Assembly (NCBI GenBank): GCA_019637115.1
Contig: JAHBWH010000019.1
Coordinates: forward strand, 1 to 64,000
DNA: 64,000 bases
DNA from: Myxococcales bacterium
Lineage (GTDB): Bacteria > Myxococcota_A > Polyangia > Polyangiales > Houyiibacteriaceae
Direction of reading: 5' to 3'
Shown here one piece after another: positions 32,894-43,586 of this stretch. Position 1 is the first letter of the stretch. The number at the start of each line of letters is the position of its first letter. The position numbers were made by a program, and so were the translations under genes. A model generated the notes under the pieces. That model was not told where the DNA came from. It did no database searches and worked only from the letters and a program-made list of their open reading frames with translations.

Positions 32894-33030
32894 TGCCACC
32901 TCGTGCGGGCCAGCTCGTGCGAGCCACCTCGTGCGGGCCACCTCGTGCAAGCCACCTCGTGCGAGCCACCTCGTGCGAGCCACCTCGTGCGAGCCACCTC
33001 GTGCGGGCCACCTCGTGCGGGCCACCTCGT
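32894..33030. repeat. 15-bp tandem repeat GCCACCTCGTGCGAG
   Basis: About nine copies with one- or two-base variants (GCGGG, GCAAG, GCGAG endings) lie between dtd and coaE. Fifteen is a multiple of three, so frames stay open, but no start signal precedes them. Confidence 0.92.
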
Positions 33031-33045
33031 GCGGCGCGACGTCGG

Positions 33046-33657
33046 CTATCGCGGCCCGAGCCGCGCCAGGAGGGCGGCGTGGACCTCATCGACCTGCGCC
33101 CGCGTCTGCTCGAGGGAGCCGTCGTTGTCGATGACGTAGTCCGCGACCTCGACCTTCTTCGCGAGCGGGAGCTGGGACGCGATCCGCGCGCGCGCGTCAG
33201 CCTCGGAGGTGCCGTCGCGCGCGACGAGGCGCGCGAGCTGGGTCGCCTCGTCGACCCGGACGACGACGAGGGCGGCGAAGGCCTTGGTGAGCCCGTTCTC
33301 GACGATGAGCGCGGCCTCGTAGAGGGCATAGGGCGCCGGGTGATCGGCGAGCGCGCGGAGGCGCTCGGCGCCCGCCTGCGCGATGCGGGGGTGCGTGATG
33401 GCGTTCAGCTTTCGCCGCGCCTCCGGATCGGCGAAGACGAGGGCGCCGACCCGCTTGCGGTCGAGGGTGCCGTCTGGGAGCAGGACGTCTTCGCCGAACG
33501 CCGCCACGATCTCGGCGAGGCCGGGGCTGCCCTTGGCGACCACCTCCCGCGCGAGCGCGTCGGCGTCGACGACCGGGATCCCCTTGTCGGCGAAGAGCGC
33601 CGCGACCGTGCTCTTCCCGCACGCGATGCCGCCCGTGAGGCCCACCGTGGGTTTCAT
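33046..33657 (-). CDS. coaE: dephospho-CoA kinase
   Basis: The 203-aa product has the P-loop GLTGGIACGKST (residues 6-17), VVDADALAREVV for substrate binding, the LDRKRVGALVF and HPRI motifs, and the lid region. All are characteristic of CoaE, which phosphorylates dephospho-CoA in the last step of coenzyme A synthesis. The ATG at 33657 gives the standard start two residues before the conserved core. Confidence 0.96.
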   Translation of the reverse strand: MKPTVGLTGGIACGKSTVAALFADKGIPVVDADALAREVVAKGSPGLAEIVAAFGEDVLLPDGTLDRKRVGALVFADPEARRKLNAITHPRIAQAGAERLRALADHPAPYALYEAALIVENGLTKAFAALVVVRVDEATQLARLVARDGTSEADARARIASQLPLAKKVEVADYVIDNDGSLEQTRAQVDEVHAALLARLGPR

Positions 33658-33687
33658 GGGTCCCGCCCTACCCCTCGCCCGGGGGTC

Positions 33688-33840
33688 GGGCAACGTCACG
33701 CCCTTCATGGCCGCCCGCTCACGTGGGGCTCCGTCGCGCGGGGGGCTCCGGCAACGTTACACCCATCTTGGCCGCCCCTCGCTCGGAGCTCGGGGAGCGT
33801 CACACCCATCCCACCCCACGTGGCGCGAGGGCGACGTCAC
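33688..33840. repeat. about 60-bp tandem repeat upstream of coaE
   Basis: CGGGCAACGTCACGCCCTTC (33688) recurs as CCGGCAACGTTACACCCATC (33748) and, shortened, CGGGGAGCGTCACACCCATC (33791). The first two copies continue with TTGGCCGCCC or ATGGCCGCCC. They lie in the divergent region between coaE and the fibro-slime lipoprotein gene and may carry promoter sites. Confidence 0.75.
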
Positions 33841-33935
33841 ACGAGGTCCGTCGAGGTCACACATCGTCCTGCAAAAATTCGCCATCACTGTTGGTTCATG
33901 TGGTGAATCTCACTCGCGTCGGTGAGAATGCCCCC

Positions 33936-35966
<2,031 letters not shown>

Positions 35967-36139
35967 CGCGGCCGACTCGCTCCTGACGACGCGCGAGCGC
36001 ATCACGAGCCGCCCCGCGATGTGGTGCCGCCTCGAGCTTGCCCGATGGACCTTCTCCGGCCGGGCATCCTCGTCGCGGAAGAGCCCCCGAGCGCGACGCC
36101 GCTGGCTTCACGAGCCTGGGCGCGAGCGGCGCAATTAGT

Positions 36140-36169
36140 GAGGCCCGCGCAGGGTGATGCGCGGGCCTC
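36140..36169. terminator. strong 12-bp stem-loop between convergent genes
   Basis: GAGGCCCGCGCA (36140-36151) and TGCGCGGGCCTC (36158-36169) are perfect complements with a six-base loop. There is no T-tract. Its position between convergent stops suggests a bidirectional terminator or mRNA-stabilising hairpin. Confidence 0.75.
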
Positions 36170-36230
36170 GGGGTGCGGGATGCGACGGCCGGGTTGGGGT
36201 GAGATCCGGCCGTGGGCTCAGGGTCGGCGG

Positions 36231-37367
36231 CTACTGGCGATAGCAGTGCCGCTCGGTGCTGCCGGGCTGGCAGGCGTAGCCGGAGGGGCAGGTGAGGAAC
36301 TCGGGGGTGCGACCCTCGATGCAGCGCACGAACTGCGCGCCGCCCTGCCGGCAGGTGTACTCGGGGAAGCCGTTCCACGGACCGCAGGTGCTGCGCGAGG
36401 TGTTGCTGGCGCAGTCGCCCTGGTAGAGGCGGAAGCCCCAGGCGCACGGCTCGAGCGCCTCGTTGTACGCGCCGGTGCGGATGCCGCGACCCGTGGCCTC
36501 GCACCAACCGCAGCCGAAGAGCCCCGTGGCCTCCTCGCAGGTGCGGCGGTCGCAGGGGTTGGTGCTGGGCGGCGGCGGGGGCGGCGGTTGGTAGGTGCCG
36601 GCGTCCGGGCTCGACGGGGGCGGGGGCGGCGGCTCGGCGGAGCCCTGGCCGAACGAGTCGCCCCAGCCACGCGCGGTGCTCTCGAGCTGCGCGTAGAGGC
36701 GCGGGACGCTGCCGAAGATGTCGACGCCGCTCTGGAGGTAGTAGCCGCTGTTGATGCGGATCACGTCGCCGCTCGCGCCGAGGGTCGGGCCGCCGCTGTC
36801 GCCGGGGCAGAGGTTGGTCGTCGTGCGGCCCCACGACGAGTTGATCTTCTGCTTGGCCCAGGTGCTCCGCGTGCCGCGCGCTTGGCAGCCGTAGCCATAG
36901 ATGGCGATCGACGCGCCGTTGCTCGGGTTCGCGCGGGCGAGGCGGGCGGGCGTGGCCACCGCCGCCGGGACGGGGGAGGCGAGCCGGATCAGGGCGATGT
37001 CGTCGGGGCCGACGGCGCGGCCGTAGCTGACGAAGCGCTCGATCGTGTAGCGCTGCGCGTTGCTGGCGGAGCGGCGGATCTCGAAGGTGCCGTAGTTGCC
37101 GGGGGTCGTCCGGGTGGCGTAGTTGAGGCAGTGCGCGGCCGTGATGACGAGCCGCGGCCCGACGAGGGTGGCGGTGCAGCCGCTGATGGAGCCGACCTCG
37201 GGGCGCTCGTAGGTGTAGACGCCGCCGATCAGCTCGTCGGTCGTGCCCTCGATCGGCTCACGGCTGCCGAGCTCGACGGGCGCGCAACCGAGCGCGAGCA
37301 AGAGCCCCACCCGAAGACAAAGACTGCCCCTGACGCGCGTCGCGCGCCCTTGATCCGTCACCCGCAT
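36231..37367 (-). CDS. surface lipoprotein serine protease (S1 family) with Cys-rich C-terminal domain
   Basis: The 378-aa product has a lipoprotein signal (lipobox LALGC, Cys28) and a chymotrypsin-fold domain with the catalytic triad His79 (TAAHC), Asp123 (DIALI) and Ser191 (GDSGGP). A Pro-rich linker (about 250-280) and a C-terminal domain with about ten Cys follow. The residue six positions before the catalytic Ser is Asn185, corresponding to chymotrypsin 189, so trypsin-like Lys/Arg specificity is not expected. GGGAGG precedes the ATG at 37367. Probably an extracellular protease anchored in the outer membrane. Confidence 0.9.
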   Translation of the reverse strand: MRVTDQGRATRVRGSLCLRVGLLLALGCAPVELGSREPIEGTTDELIGGVYTYERPEVGSISGCTATLVGPRLVITAAHCLNYATRTTPGNYGTFEIRRSASNAQRYTIERFVSYGRAVGPDDIALIRLASPVPAAVATPARLARANPSNGASIAIYGYGCQARGTRSTWAKQKINSSWGRTTTNLCPGDSGGPTLGASGDVIRINSGYYLQSGVDIFGSVPRLYAQLESTARGWGDSFGQGSAEPPPPPPSSPDAGTYQPPPPPPPSTNPCDRRTCEEATGLFGCGWCEATGRGIRTGAYNEALEPCAWGFRLYQGDCASNTSRSTCGPWNGFPEYTCRQGGAQFVRCIEGRTPEFLTCPSGYACQPGSTERHCYRQ

Positions 37368-37577
37368 GTTCACACCTCCCGACGCGCCGAGGCGCATCAG
37401 CCATCCACTTGCTGACCCCCTAGTGCATGCCGGCGCCGAGAAGCGATCACTGGTTCATGATCTTTTTTTCGGAGGCAGGACGAGGACGGTTCGCGGGGGT
37501 TGGAGACACGAACGCGCGCGGCCGTGCGGCGCGCGCGCGTCGTTCGTCGCCGCGGGCGCTGGCGCCCGCGGTCCGTC

Positions 37578-38396
<819 letters not shown>

Positions 38397-38449
38397 GCCA
38401 GGGGGCATGGAGCGCCGGGTGACGACCGTCAAGCGATGGAAAGGTGCGT

Positions 38450-39094
38450 TCACGCCTCGATCGCGAAGACCAGCTCGCGCGCGCTCTTCACGCCGCGGCT
38501 GAGGAGCGAGGTCGAGACGAGCTCCTCGTGTTGACCGAGGAGCGTCAAGCGACACCCTTCGTAGAGCGCGCGCACCTCGGCCTCGGGAACCGAGAAGGGC
38601 GGCGAGTCGGGGGGCGCGTCGTGGACGAAGGTGACGAGCAGCGTGCGCGCCCCAGGCGCGAGCAGCCCGCGCTGGTGCGCGACGTAGCGCGGCCGCTGCG
38701 CAGGGGGCATCGCGACGAGCGCGGCGCGGTCGAAGCAGGCGTCGAAGTGACCGAGCACGTCGGCGCCGAGCGCGAAGTAGTCGCCGACGACGATCTCGAT
38801 CGAGCCTCCACGGTAGCGGATGACGCCGTCCTCCTCGACACGCTCGGCGGTGAGGCCGTGCTCCTCGAAGAGCTCGCGCGCGGCGTCCTCGACCAGCTCG
38901 ACGCCCACCACGGCCGGGGCGTGGGGCCTCGCGGCGATCCAAGCGAGGTCGAGCGACTTGCCGCAGAGCGGCACGAAGACCCGCCGCGCGCGGTCGAAGA
39001 GCGCCGCGTGCGCGACGAGGTGGGCGTTCGGTGCGTCTTGATGCCAGCCGATGCGGCCTTCGGCCCAGCGCGTGCGCCAGAAGTCGGGATCCAT
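38450..39094 (-). CDS. thiopurine S-methyltransferase-family protein
   Basis: The 214-aa product matches the TPMT family. It has MDPDFWRTRWAEGRIGWHQ at the N terminus, RVFVPLCGKSLDLAWIA (SAM motif), VVGVELVEDAARELFEEHG and GDYFAL with FDRAALVAMPP. Bacterial members methylate thiols, selenium or tellurium compounds. There is no signal peptide, so it acts in the cytoplasm. It lies between a radical SAM gene and the exported methyltransferase-like gene, all leftward. Confidence 0.88.
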   Translation of the reverse strand: MDPDFWRTRWAEGRIGWHQDAPNAHLVAHAALFDRARRVFVPLCGKSLDLAWIAARPHAPAVVGVELVEDAARELFEEHGLTAERVEEDGVIRYRGGSIEIVVGDYFALGADVLGHFDACFDRAALVAMPPAQRPRYVAHQRGLLAPGARTLLVTFVHDAPPDSPPFSVPEAEVRALYEGCRLTLLGQHEELVSTSLLSRGVKSARELVFAIEA

Positions 39095-39164
39095 CGTCGC
39101 GGGATATCGCGGCCGCCGCGCCATCGCCAGTCCCGGCCCCGCTGCGGCTGGCTCACCGTCCGGG

Positions 39165-40460
39165 TCAGTCGCGTCCGGGCTTCTCCATCCGCACACCGAG
39201 CGCCTCGGCCTTCGCGGCCTCCTTGCGGCGCTTGGCCTCGAAGAGGCGCTGGCCGCGCTCGGTGACCTGGCCGACCGGGGGCGCGCCGGGCTCGCGAAGC
39301 TCGGGGGGCGGCATCTCCCCGTGCGTTGTACGTAGGGCGGCGCGCTCCTTCGCGCGAGCGCGCGTCTCCTCGATGCGTACGTCGAAGTCTCGCTGCCACG
39401 CGACGAGCGACGGGTACCGCTCGCGGTAGCTCGGGTCGCTCGGATCGTCGAGGATCGCGCGGACGACGCGATCACGGTCGATGAAGACGGGCGCGAGCTC
39501 CGCGGGATCGTAGCCGGCCCCGCGGTCGAAGAGGCCGCCGCAGATCATGCGCAGCGAGCAGGCGTCGCAGGCGTCCGCGTAGACGTGCTCCCAATCCGTC
39601 TGCCGTACGGTCTGCTTGGCGTCGAGGAAGTGGACGATGCGCTCCTCGCCCTTGACGATCTTCCGCGTCTCGGTGCTCGCCCACGGGAAGTCGCTCATGT
39701 AGCAGAGCGGCACCTTCTCCACGCGGAAGGTGCGGCCGCTCTTGTGCAGGAAACGCATGGCGCGCGCGAGCGAGAGCTCGAAGTCGGCGAGGCGCGGCGT
39801 GAACTGGTCCTGGTTGACCTCGGCGCGGCCCATCGAGGGGTCGAGGTTGTTCCAGACGAAGTGGCGGATGTGGGGATGGCGCGCGACGAGCGTCTTCACG
39901 TTCTCGTCGAGGTGGTCCGCGTTCAGGCGGTTGATCACGCAGTTGACGTTCGCCTCGATGCCGAAGCGGCCCGCGTTCTCGAGCGCGGCGTGCGCGCGAT
40001 CGAGCGTGCCCTCGGTGCCACGCAGCCGGGCCTCGACGTCGGCTCGGACCGAGTAGATGGAGACGTGCACGAGCTGCAGCCCGGCGTCCGCCATCGCGCG
40101 GGCGAAGCCGGCGTCGGCGAGCCGGTGGCCGTTGGTGATCATCCGGACGTGCAGGCCCTGCGCGCGGGCGTAGGCGCAGATCTCGGGGAGCTCGGGGTGC
40201 AGTGAGGGCTCGCCGCCCGTGAGGATCACGCCGAAATAGCCGCGGGCGACGAAGTCGTCGACGAGCACCTTCATCGACGCGAAGTCGTGCGTATAGGGTG
40301 TCGTCGGGTTGGAGCAGAACCCGCAGAAGTGGTTGCAGTGGCGGACGACCTGGATGTAGCCGATGTTGGCCAAGCCGCCGAAGGGTAGCGCATCCGCGCT
40401 CGAAGCGGCCGAGCGCGCCGCCCGTCCCTCGCCGTCTGGATCGACTGCCTCAGCAATCAC
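39165..40460 (-). CDS. radical SAM/SPASM-like enzyme, unknown substrate
   Basis: The 431-aa product carries CNHFCGFC, the CX3CX2C iron-sulfur motif (Cys42, Cys46 and Cys49 from the chosen start), then ILTGGEPSLHPE, the GGE motif that binds the SAM amino group. A C-terminal Cys set (CDACSLRMICGG, about residues 305-316) recalls SPASM or twitch auxiliary-cluster domains. A basic helical tail follows. The GTG at 40460 is preferred; a TTG at 40502 would add 14 residues. No precursor-peptide gene of classical type is adjacent, so the substrate is unknown. Confidence 0.8.
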   Translation of the reverse strand: MIAEAVDPDGEGRAARSAASSADALPFGGLANIGYIQVVRHCNHFCGFCSNPTTPYTHDFASMKVLVDDFVARGYFGVILTGGEPSLHPELPEICAYARAQGLHVRMITNGHRLADAGFARAMADAGLQLVHVSIYSVRADVEARLRGTEGTLDRAHAALENAGRFGIEANVNCVINRLNADHLDENVKTLVARHPHIRHFVWNNLDPSMGRAEVNQDQFTPRLADFELSLARAMRFLHKSGRTFRVEKVPLCYMSDFPWASTETRKIVKGEERIVHFLDAKQTVRQTDWEHVYADACDACSLRMICGGLFDRGAGYDPAELAPVFIDRDRVVRAILDDPSDPSYRERYPSLVAWQRDFDVRIEETRARAKERAALRTTHGEMPPPELREPGAPPVGQVTERGQRLFEAKRRKEAAKAEALGVRMEKPGRD

Positions 40461-40601
40461 CGCAGGGGTCAGGGGGTGAACGCTTACGCGCTGTCTGCAC
40501 AAATGTGGACTTCCGTAGCCCCGTATGCGCAGGTCCTAGGCCCGAACGGGTCGTACAGGACCGCCCATTCCGATAGCCAACTCGATGCCAAGGATGATCT
40601 C

Positions 40602-40874
40602 ATGAAAGATCGATTGATGGTTTGTCTCATGACGTTGTCGCTCGGGGCTGCGTACCTGATCGGCTGCGCGACCGCACGCTACGACTCGCCGACCGCTTCC
40701 GCGCAGCCAGCTCCCCCCGGCGTCCAGCAATGGGAGTACTCCTGTACCGATGGCTACAACGCCCAGACAATCATGGAGCGGGCGAATGCTCTGGGGCGTG
40801 CCGGTTGGGAGATGGTCGCTGGGGTCGGGAGCGAGCGGGTTCGGGGGCTCTGGTGCTTCAAGCGGCCGTTGTAA
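40602..40874 (+). CDS. 90-aa DUF4177-like lipoprotein in a low-GC patch
   Basis: The product begins MKDRLMVCLMTLSLGAAYL with lipobox LIGC (Cys22). It ends in WEYSCTDGYNAQTIMERANALGRAGWEMVAGVG and CFKRPL, the layout of DUF4177 (W-E-Y start, GWE centre, KRP end; shown here only as key fragments of at most twenty residues each: WEYSCTDGY, GRAGWEMVAG). AAGGA precedes the ATG. The region 40480-40880 is clearly less GC-rich than its surroundings, suggesting recent acquisition. Confidence 0.75.
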   Translation: MKDRLMVCLMTLSLGAAYLIGCATARYDSPTASAQPAPPGVQQWEYSCTDGYNAQTIMERANALGRAGWEMVAGVGSERVRGLWCFKRPL

Positions 40875-40900
40875 CTGACCATCACGCGACTTTCGCGGCT

Positions 40901-42250
40901 CTAGAAGCAGGCCATGCTCGTGCAGCCCTGCGGCGGTCCGCAGCACGTCTGGCCGGCCCCGCACACCGACTGCGGGATGCCGCAGCTCCCGCCCGAGCAC
41001 ACGAGCTGGAAGCAATCGCCGGATTCGGGGAGCTGACAGACCACGCCGTTGGTATTGCGCACGCAGGTCACGTCGTCGCGGTCGACGCGGGGCACGCCCG
41101 TGCAGGCCCCCGCCCGACACAGCTGGTCCGTACACGTCCGCGTGCGCGTGCCCATGTTCGAGCACGTCCCGCGGAAGTCGCAGAGCCCGAAGGGGCCGCA
41201 GGTCGGGTCCCCACATACGACGTTCTCGGTCGTGCGGTTGCACGGCTCCGACTCGACGTCGTCCGTGGGGACGCAGGCGTTGTCCTCGCAACGGAAGTTG
41301 CGGACGGTGCGGGTGCGCGTGCCGGTCTGGCTGCAGGTCGTCCCGTAGGCGCACGCGCCCCAGCCCCCGGCGGAGGAGGGCGGGCAGTCCGCGTTCGTCA
41401 GGCAGCCGAGGCATCGCCCCGTCGCTTCGTCGCAGACCGTCCCGCCCCCGCACGGGTTGCCCGCGTGCTCGGAGCAGGTGCCTTCTCGGCAGGTGTCGAA
41501 GCCGTTGCAGAAGAGGCCGTCGTTGCACGGGCCCTCGCGGGGCTCCTGCCGACAGCCGGCGATCCGATCGCAGACACCCACCATGCACGGGCCGGCGTCG
41601 TCACAGAGGGCGTCGTCGGGGACGTGCTCGCAACCAACCTCCGGATCGCAGCGATCTCGCGTGCAGGGGTTGCCGTCGTCGCAGCTCGAGGCCGTGCAGA
41701 GCGGCCCGGCGTCACCGGAGGCCCCGTCGACGCGAGCGTCGGCGGGGACGTCCGCGTCCGTAACCCCAGCGTCCTCGATGCCTGCGTCCGCGCCGATCGA
41801 GGGTGGCGTCCCGGTCCACGGCGGGAGCGAGCTCCGTCGCCGTGACTCGCAGCCCTCGTCGCCGCAGGTCTCTTCACCCTCGCAGACGACCTCGACGCAG
41901 TCGGCGAGCAAGAAGAGCGGGAGCACCCGCGTCTCGTCGCGGACGAGCGTGACGATCGCGCTCCTTCGCACGATCTCGCGTCCGGCCAGCCGGCCCACCG
42001 CCTCGACCTCGACCGGCCCGAGCGCCGCCACCGGCACGAGGCTGGCGGTCATCGGGAGCGTCTCGCGGCTCGCGAGATCGAGTCGTCGGATCTCCTGACC
42101 TCCGCTCGGCCCGCGCACCACGAGCTCCACCGAGTCGATCTCGGTGGGCACGTGGAGATCCGTGTCGACGGAGACGATGAGCTGCGTGACGGGGCTGACC
42201 CCGCAGCCGCAGATGACGACGAGCATCCACGACGGCGCCTTCGACCACAT
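40901..42250 (-). CDS. Cys-rich surface lipoprotein
   Basis: The 449-aa product has a lipoprotein signal (VVICGC), a beta-type N-terminal domain of about 100 residues (VDTDLHVPTEIDSVELVVRG) and an Asp/Ala-rich spacer. A C-terminal region with more than forty Cys follows, including CDDGNPCTRDRCDP units and two GTRTRT segments resembling thrombospondin-type or myxobacterial disulfide repeats. Probably an outer-surface structural protein. Confidence 0.82.
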   Translation of the reverse strand: MWSKAPSWMLVVICGCGVSPVTQLIVSVDTDLHVPTEIDSVELVVRGPSGGQEIRRLDLASRETLPMTASLVPVAALGPVEVEAVGRLAGREIVRRSAIVTLVRDETRVLPLFLLADCVEVVCEGEETCGDEGCESRRRSSLPPWTGTPPSIGADAGIEDAGVTDADVPADARVDGASGDAGPLCTASSCDDGNPCTRDRCDPEVGCEHVPDDALCDDAGPCMVGVCDRIAGCRQEPREGPCNDGLFCNGFDTCREGTCSEHAGNPCGGGTVCDEATGRCLGCLTNADCPPSSAGGWGACAYGTTCSQTGTRTRTVRNFRCEDNACVPTDDVESEPCNRTTENVVCGDPTCGPFGLCDFRGTCSNMGTRTRTCTDQLCRAGACTGVPRVDRDDVTCVRNTNGVVCQLPESGDCFQLVCSGGSCGIPQSVCGAGQTCCGPPQGCTSMACF

Positions 42251-42337
42251 GAGACGGAGGATCACCCCCGAATGGGGTCCGCGCAATCCCAGGCGTTCGC
42301 ACCTGCGACGACGAGCGCCGCCCCAGCTGGCAGACAT

Positions 42338-42497
42338 CGTTCAGGCGCGCGGCACGATGGCCTGGCTGGCGCGCGTCGATCACGGGGGCGGCGCGACGGG
42401 GTGGTTGGCGCGCGTCGTCGTTCAGGCGCGCGGCGCGAGGGGGTGGCTGGCGCGTCGTTCAGGCGCGCGGCGCGATGGACGGCTGGCGCGTCGATCA
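42338..42497. repeat. tandem copies of the egtD-like gene 3' end
   Basis: The 3' end of the next leftward gene, read on the plus strand as GATCAGGCGCGCGGCGCGAC, is repeated four more times. The stop triplet TCA lies at 42341, 42380, 42422, 42459 and the native 42495 (spacing 36-42 bp). All five copies keep TCA followed by a GC-rich block and TGGCTGGCGCG. Confidence 0.92.
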
Positions 42498-43529
42498 GGC
42501 GCGCGGCGCGACGGAGTGGCCGCCGCGCTTGACGCGCCAGAGGGCGTCGAGGAACCAACCCCTCGAGTCCTCGAAGCGCCCCGCGACCTCGAAGCCGGTG
42601 TCGTGCGCGAGCGCCTCGACGTCGCTCCGGAGGTATTTGTAGCTGTACTCGGTGTGCACGGGCTCCCACGCGTCGAAGGCGAAGCGTTGCTCGAGCGCCT
42701 CGACCTCGACGACCTGCGGCTCGAGGCTGACGAGGTAGCTCTCCATCGCGCCGCTGAAGACGTTGTAGGTCCCGTAGTGACGCCACCGGTCGAGGTCGAA
42801 GCTCGCGCCGAGCTCGCGGTTGATGCGCCGGAGCAGCCCGAGGTTGAACGCGCTCGTGACGCCCTCGCGGTCGTTGTAGGCCGCGAGCAAGACCTCGATG
42901 TCCTTCTTGAGGTCGAAGCCGAGGAGCGCGTAGTCGCCCTCCCCGAGCGAGCTCCAGAGCCGCAGCAGGAAGGACCGCGACTGCACGCGGTTGAAGTTCC
43001 CGATGTTCGAGCCGAGGAAGAGCACGAGGTTGCGCCGGTCGCGCTGCTCGCGCCCGAGGTGGTGCACGCCCTCCGTGTATTCGCAGACGAGGCCCTCGAT
43101 CGCGACGTCCGGCATCTGCGCGCGGACCCGCGCGACCAGCTCCTTCATCGCGCCCTCGGAGATGTCGATCGGGACGAAGGTGAAGTCGGCCCCCGCCCGG
43201 CGCAGCGCGTCGAGCACGATCATCGTCTTCTTCCCGTCGCCCGCGCCGAGGTCGACGAGGTTGATGGGGCCTCCGCCGAGGAGCGGCGCGACGATCTCGT
43301 CGGCGTAGCGCTCGAGCACCTCGGTCTCGCAGCGCGTCGGGTAGTACTCGTCGAGCGACATGATGCGCGAGAAGTGCTGGCTGCCCTCGTCGTCGTAGAT
43401 GTACTTCGACGGAAGGCGCTTGGGCTTCTCGGAGAGGCCGACGAGCACGTCGTAGGCGAAGTCGCGCCGCGGGTCGTGCAGCGCCTCGAGGGTGGCCGGC
43501 CCGAGGACCGTGTATCCGCTGCCCGTCAT
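42495..43529 (-). CDS. EgtD-like histidine/amino-acid N-methyltransferase
   Basis: The 344-aa product belongs to the EgtD (DUF2260) family of SAM-dependent enzymes that trimethylate L-histidine to hercynine in ergothioneine synthesis. It has SKYIYDDEGSQHFSRIMSLD, VDLGAGDGKKT (SAM binding), LVLFLGSNIGNF and VHTEYSYKYL, where Glu and Ser match the substrate-binding EgtD residues. GGAGGAGG precedes the ATG at 43529. No egtB-like gene is present nearby, so the product may be another betaine. A flavoenzyme gene lies 57 bp upstream on the same strand. Confidence 0.88.
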   Translation of the reverse strand: MTGSGYTVLGPATLEALHDPRRDFAYDVLVGLSEKPKRLPSKYIYDDEGSQHFSRIMSLDEYYPTRCETEVLERYADEIVAPLLGGGPINLVDLGAGDGKKTMIVLDALRRAGADFTFVPIDISEGAMKELVARVRAQMPDVAIEGLVCEYTEGVHHLGREQRDRRNLVLFLGSNIGNFNRVQSRSFLLRLWSSLGEGDYALLGFDLKKDIEVLLAAYNDREGVTSAFNLGLLRRINRELGASFDLDRWRHYGTYNVFSGAMESYLVSLEPQVVEVEALEQRFAFDAWEPVHTEYSYKYLRSDVEALAHDTGFEVAGRFEDSRGWFLDALWRVKRGGHSVAPRA

Positions 43530-43586
43530 CTCGACCTCCTCCGGCGACGATACCACCCGCGCGATCGGAGATCGCCACGCCAAACC

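Noticed and set aside
36140-36169. Transposon terminal repeat
   Set aside because: A six-base loop and position between convergent genes fit a terminator better, and no second copy is seen.
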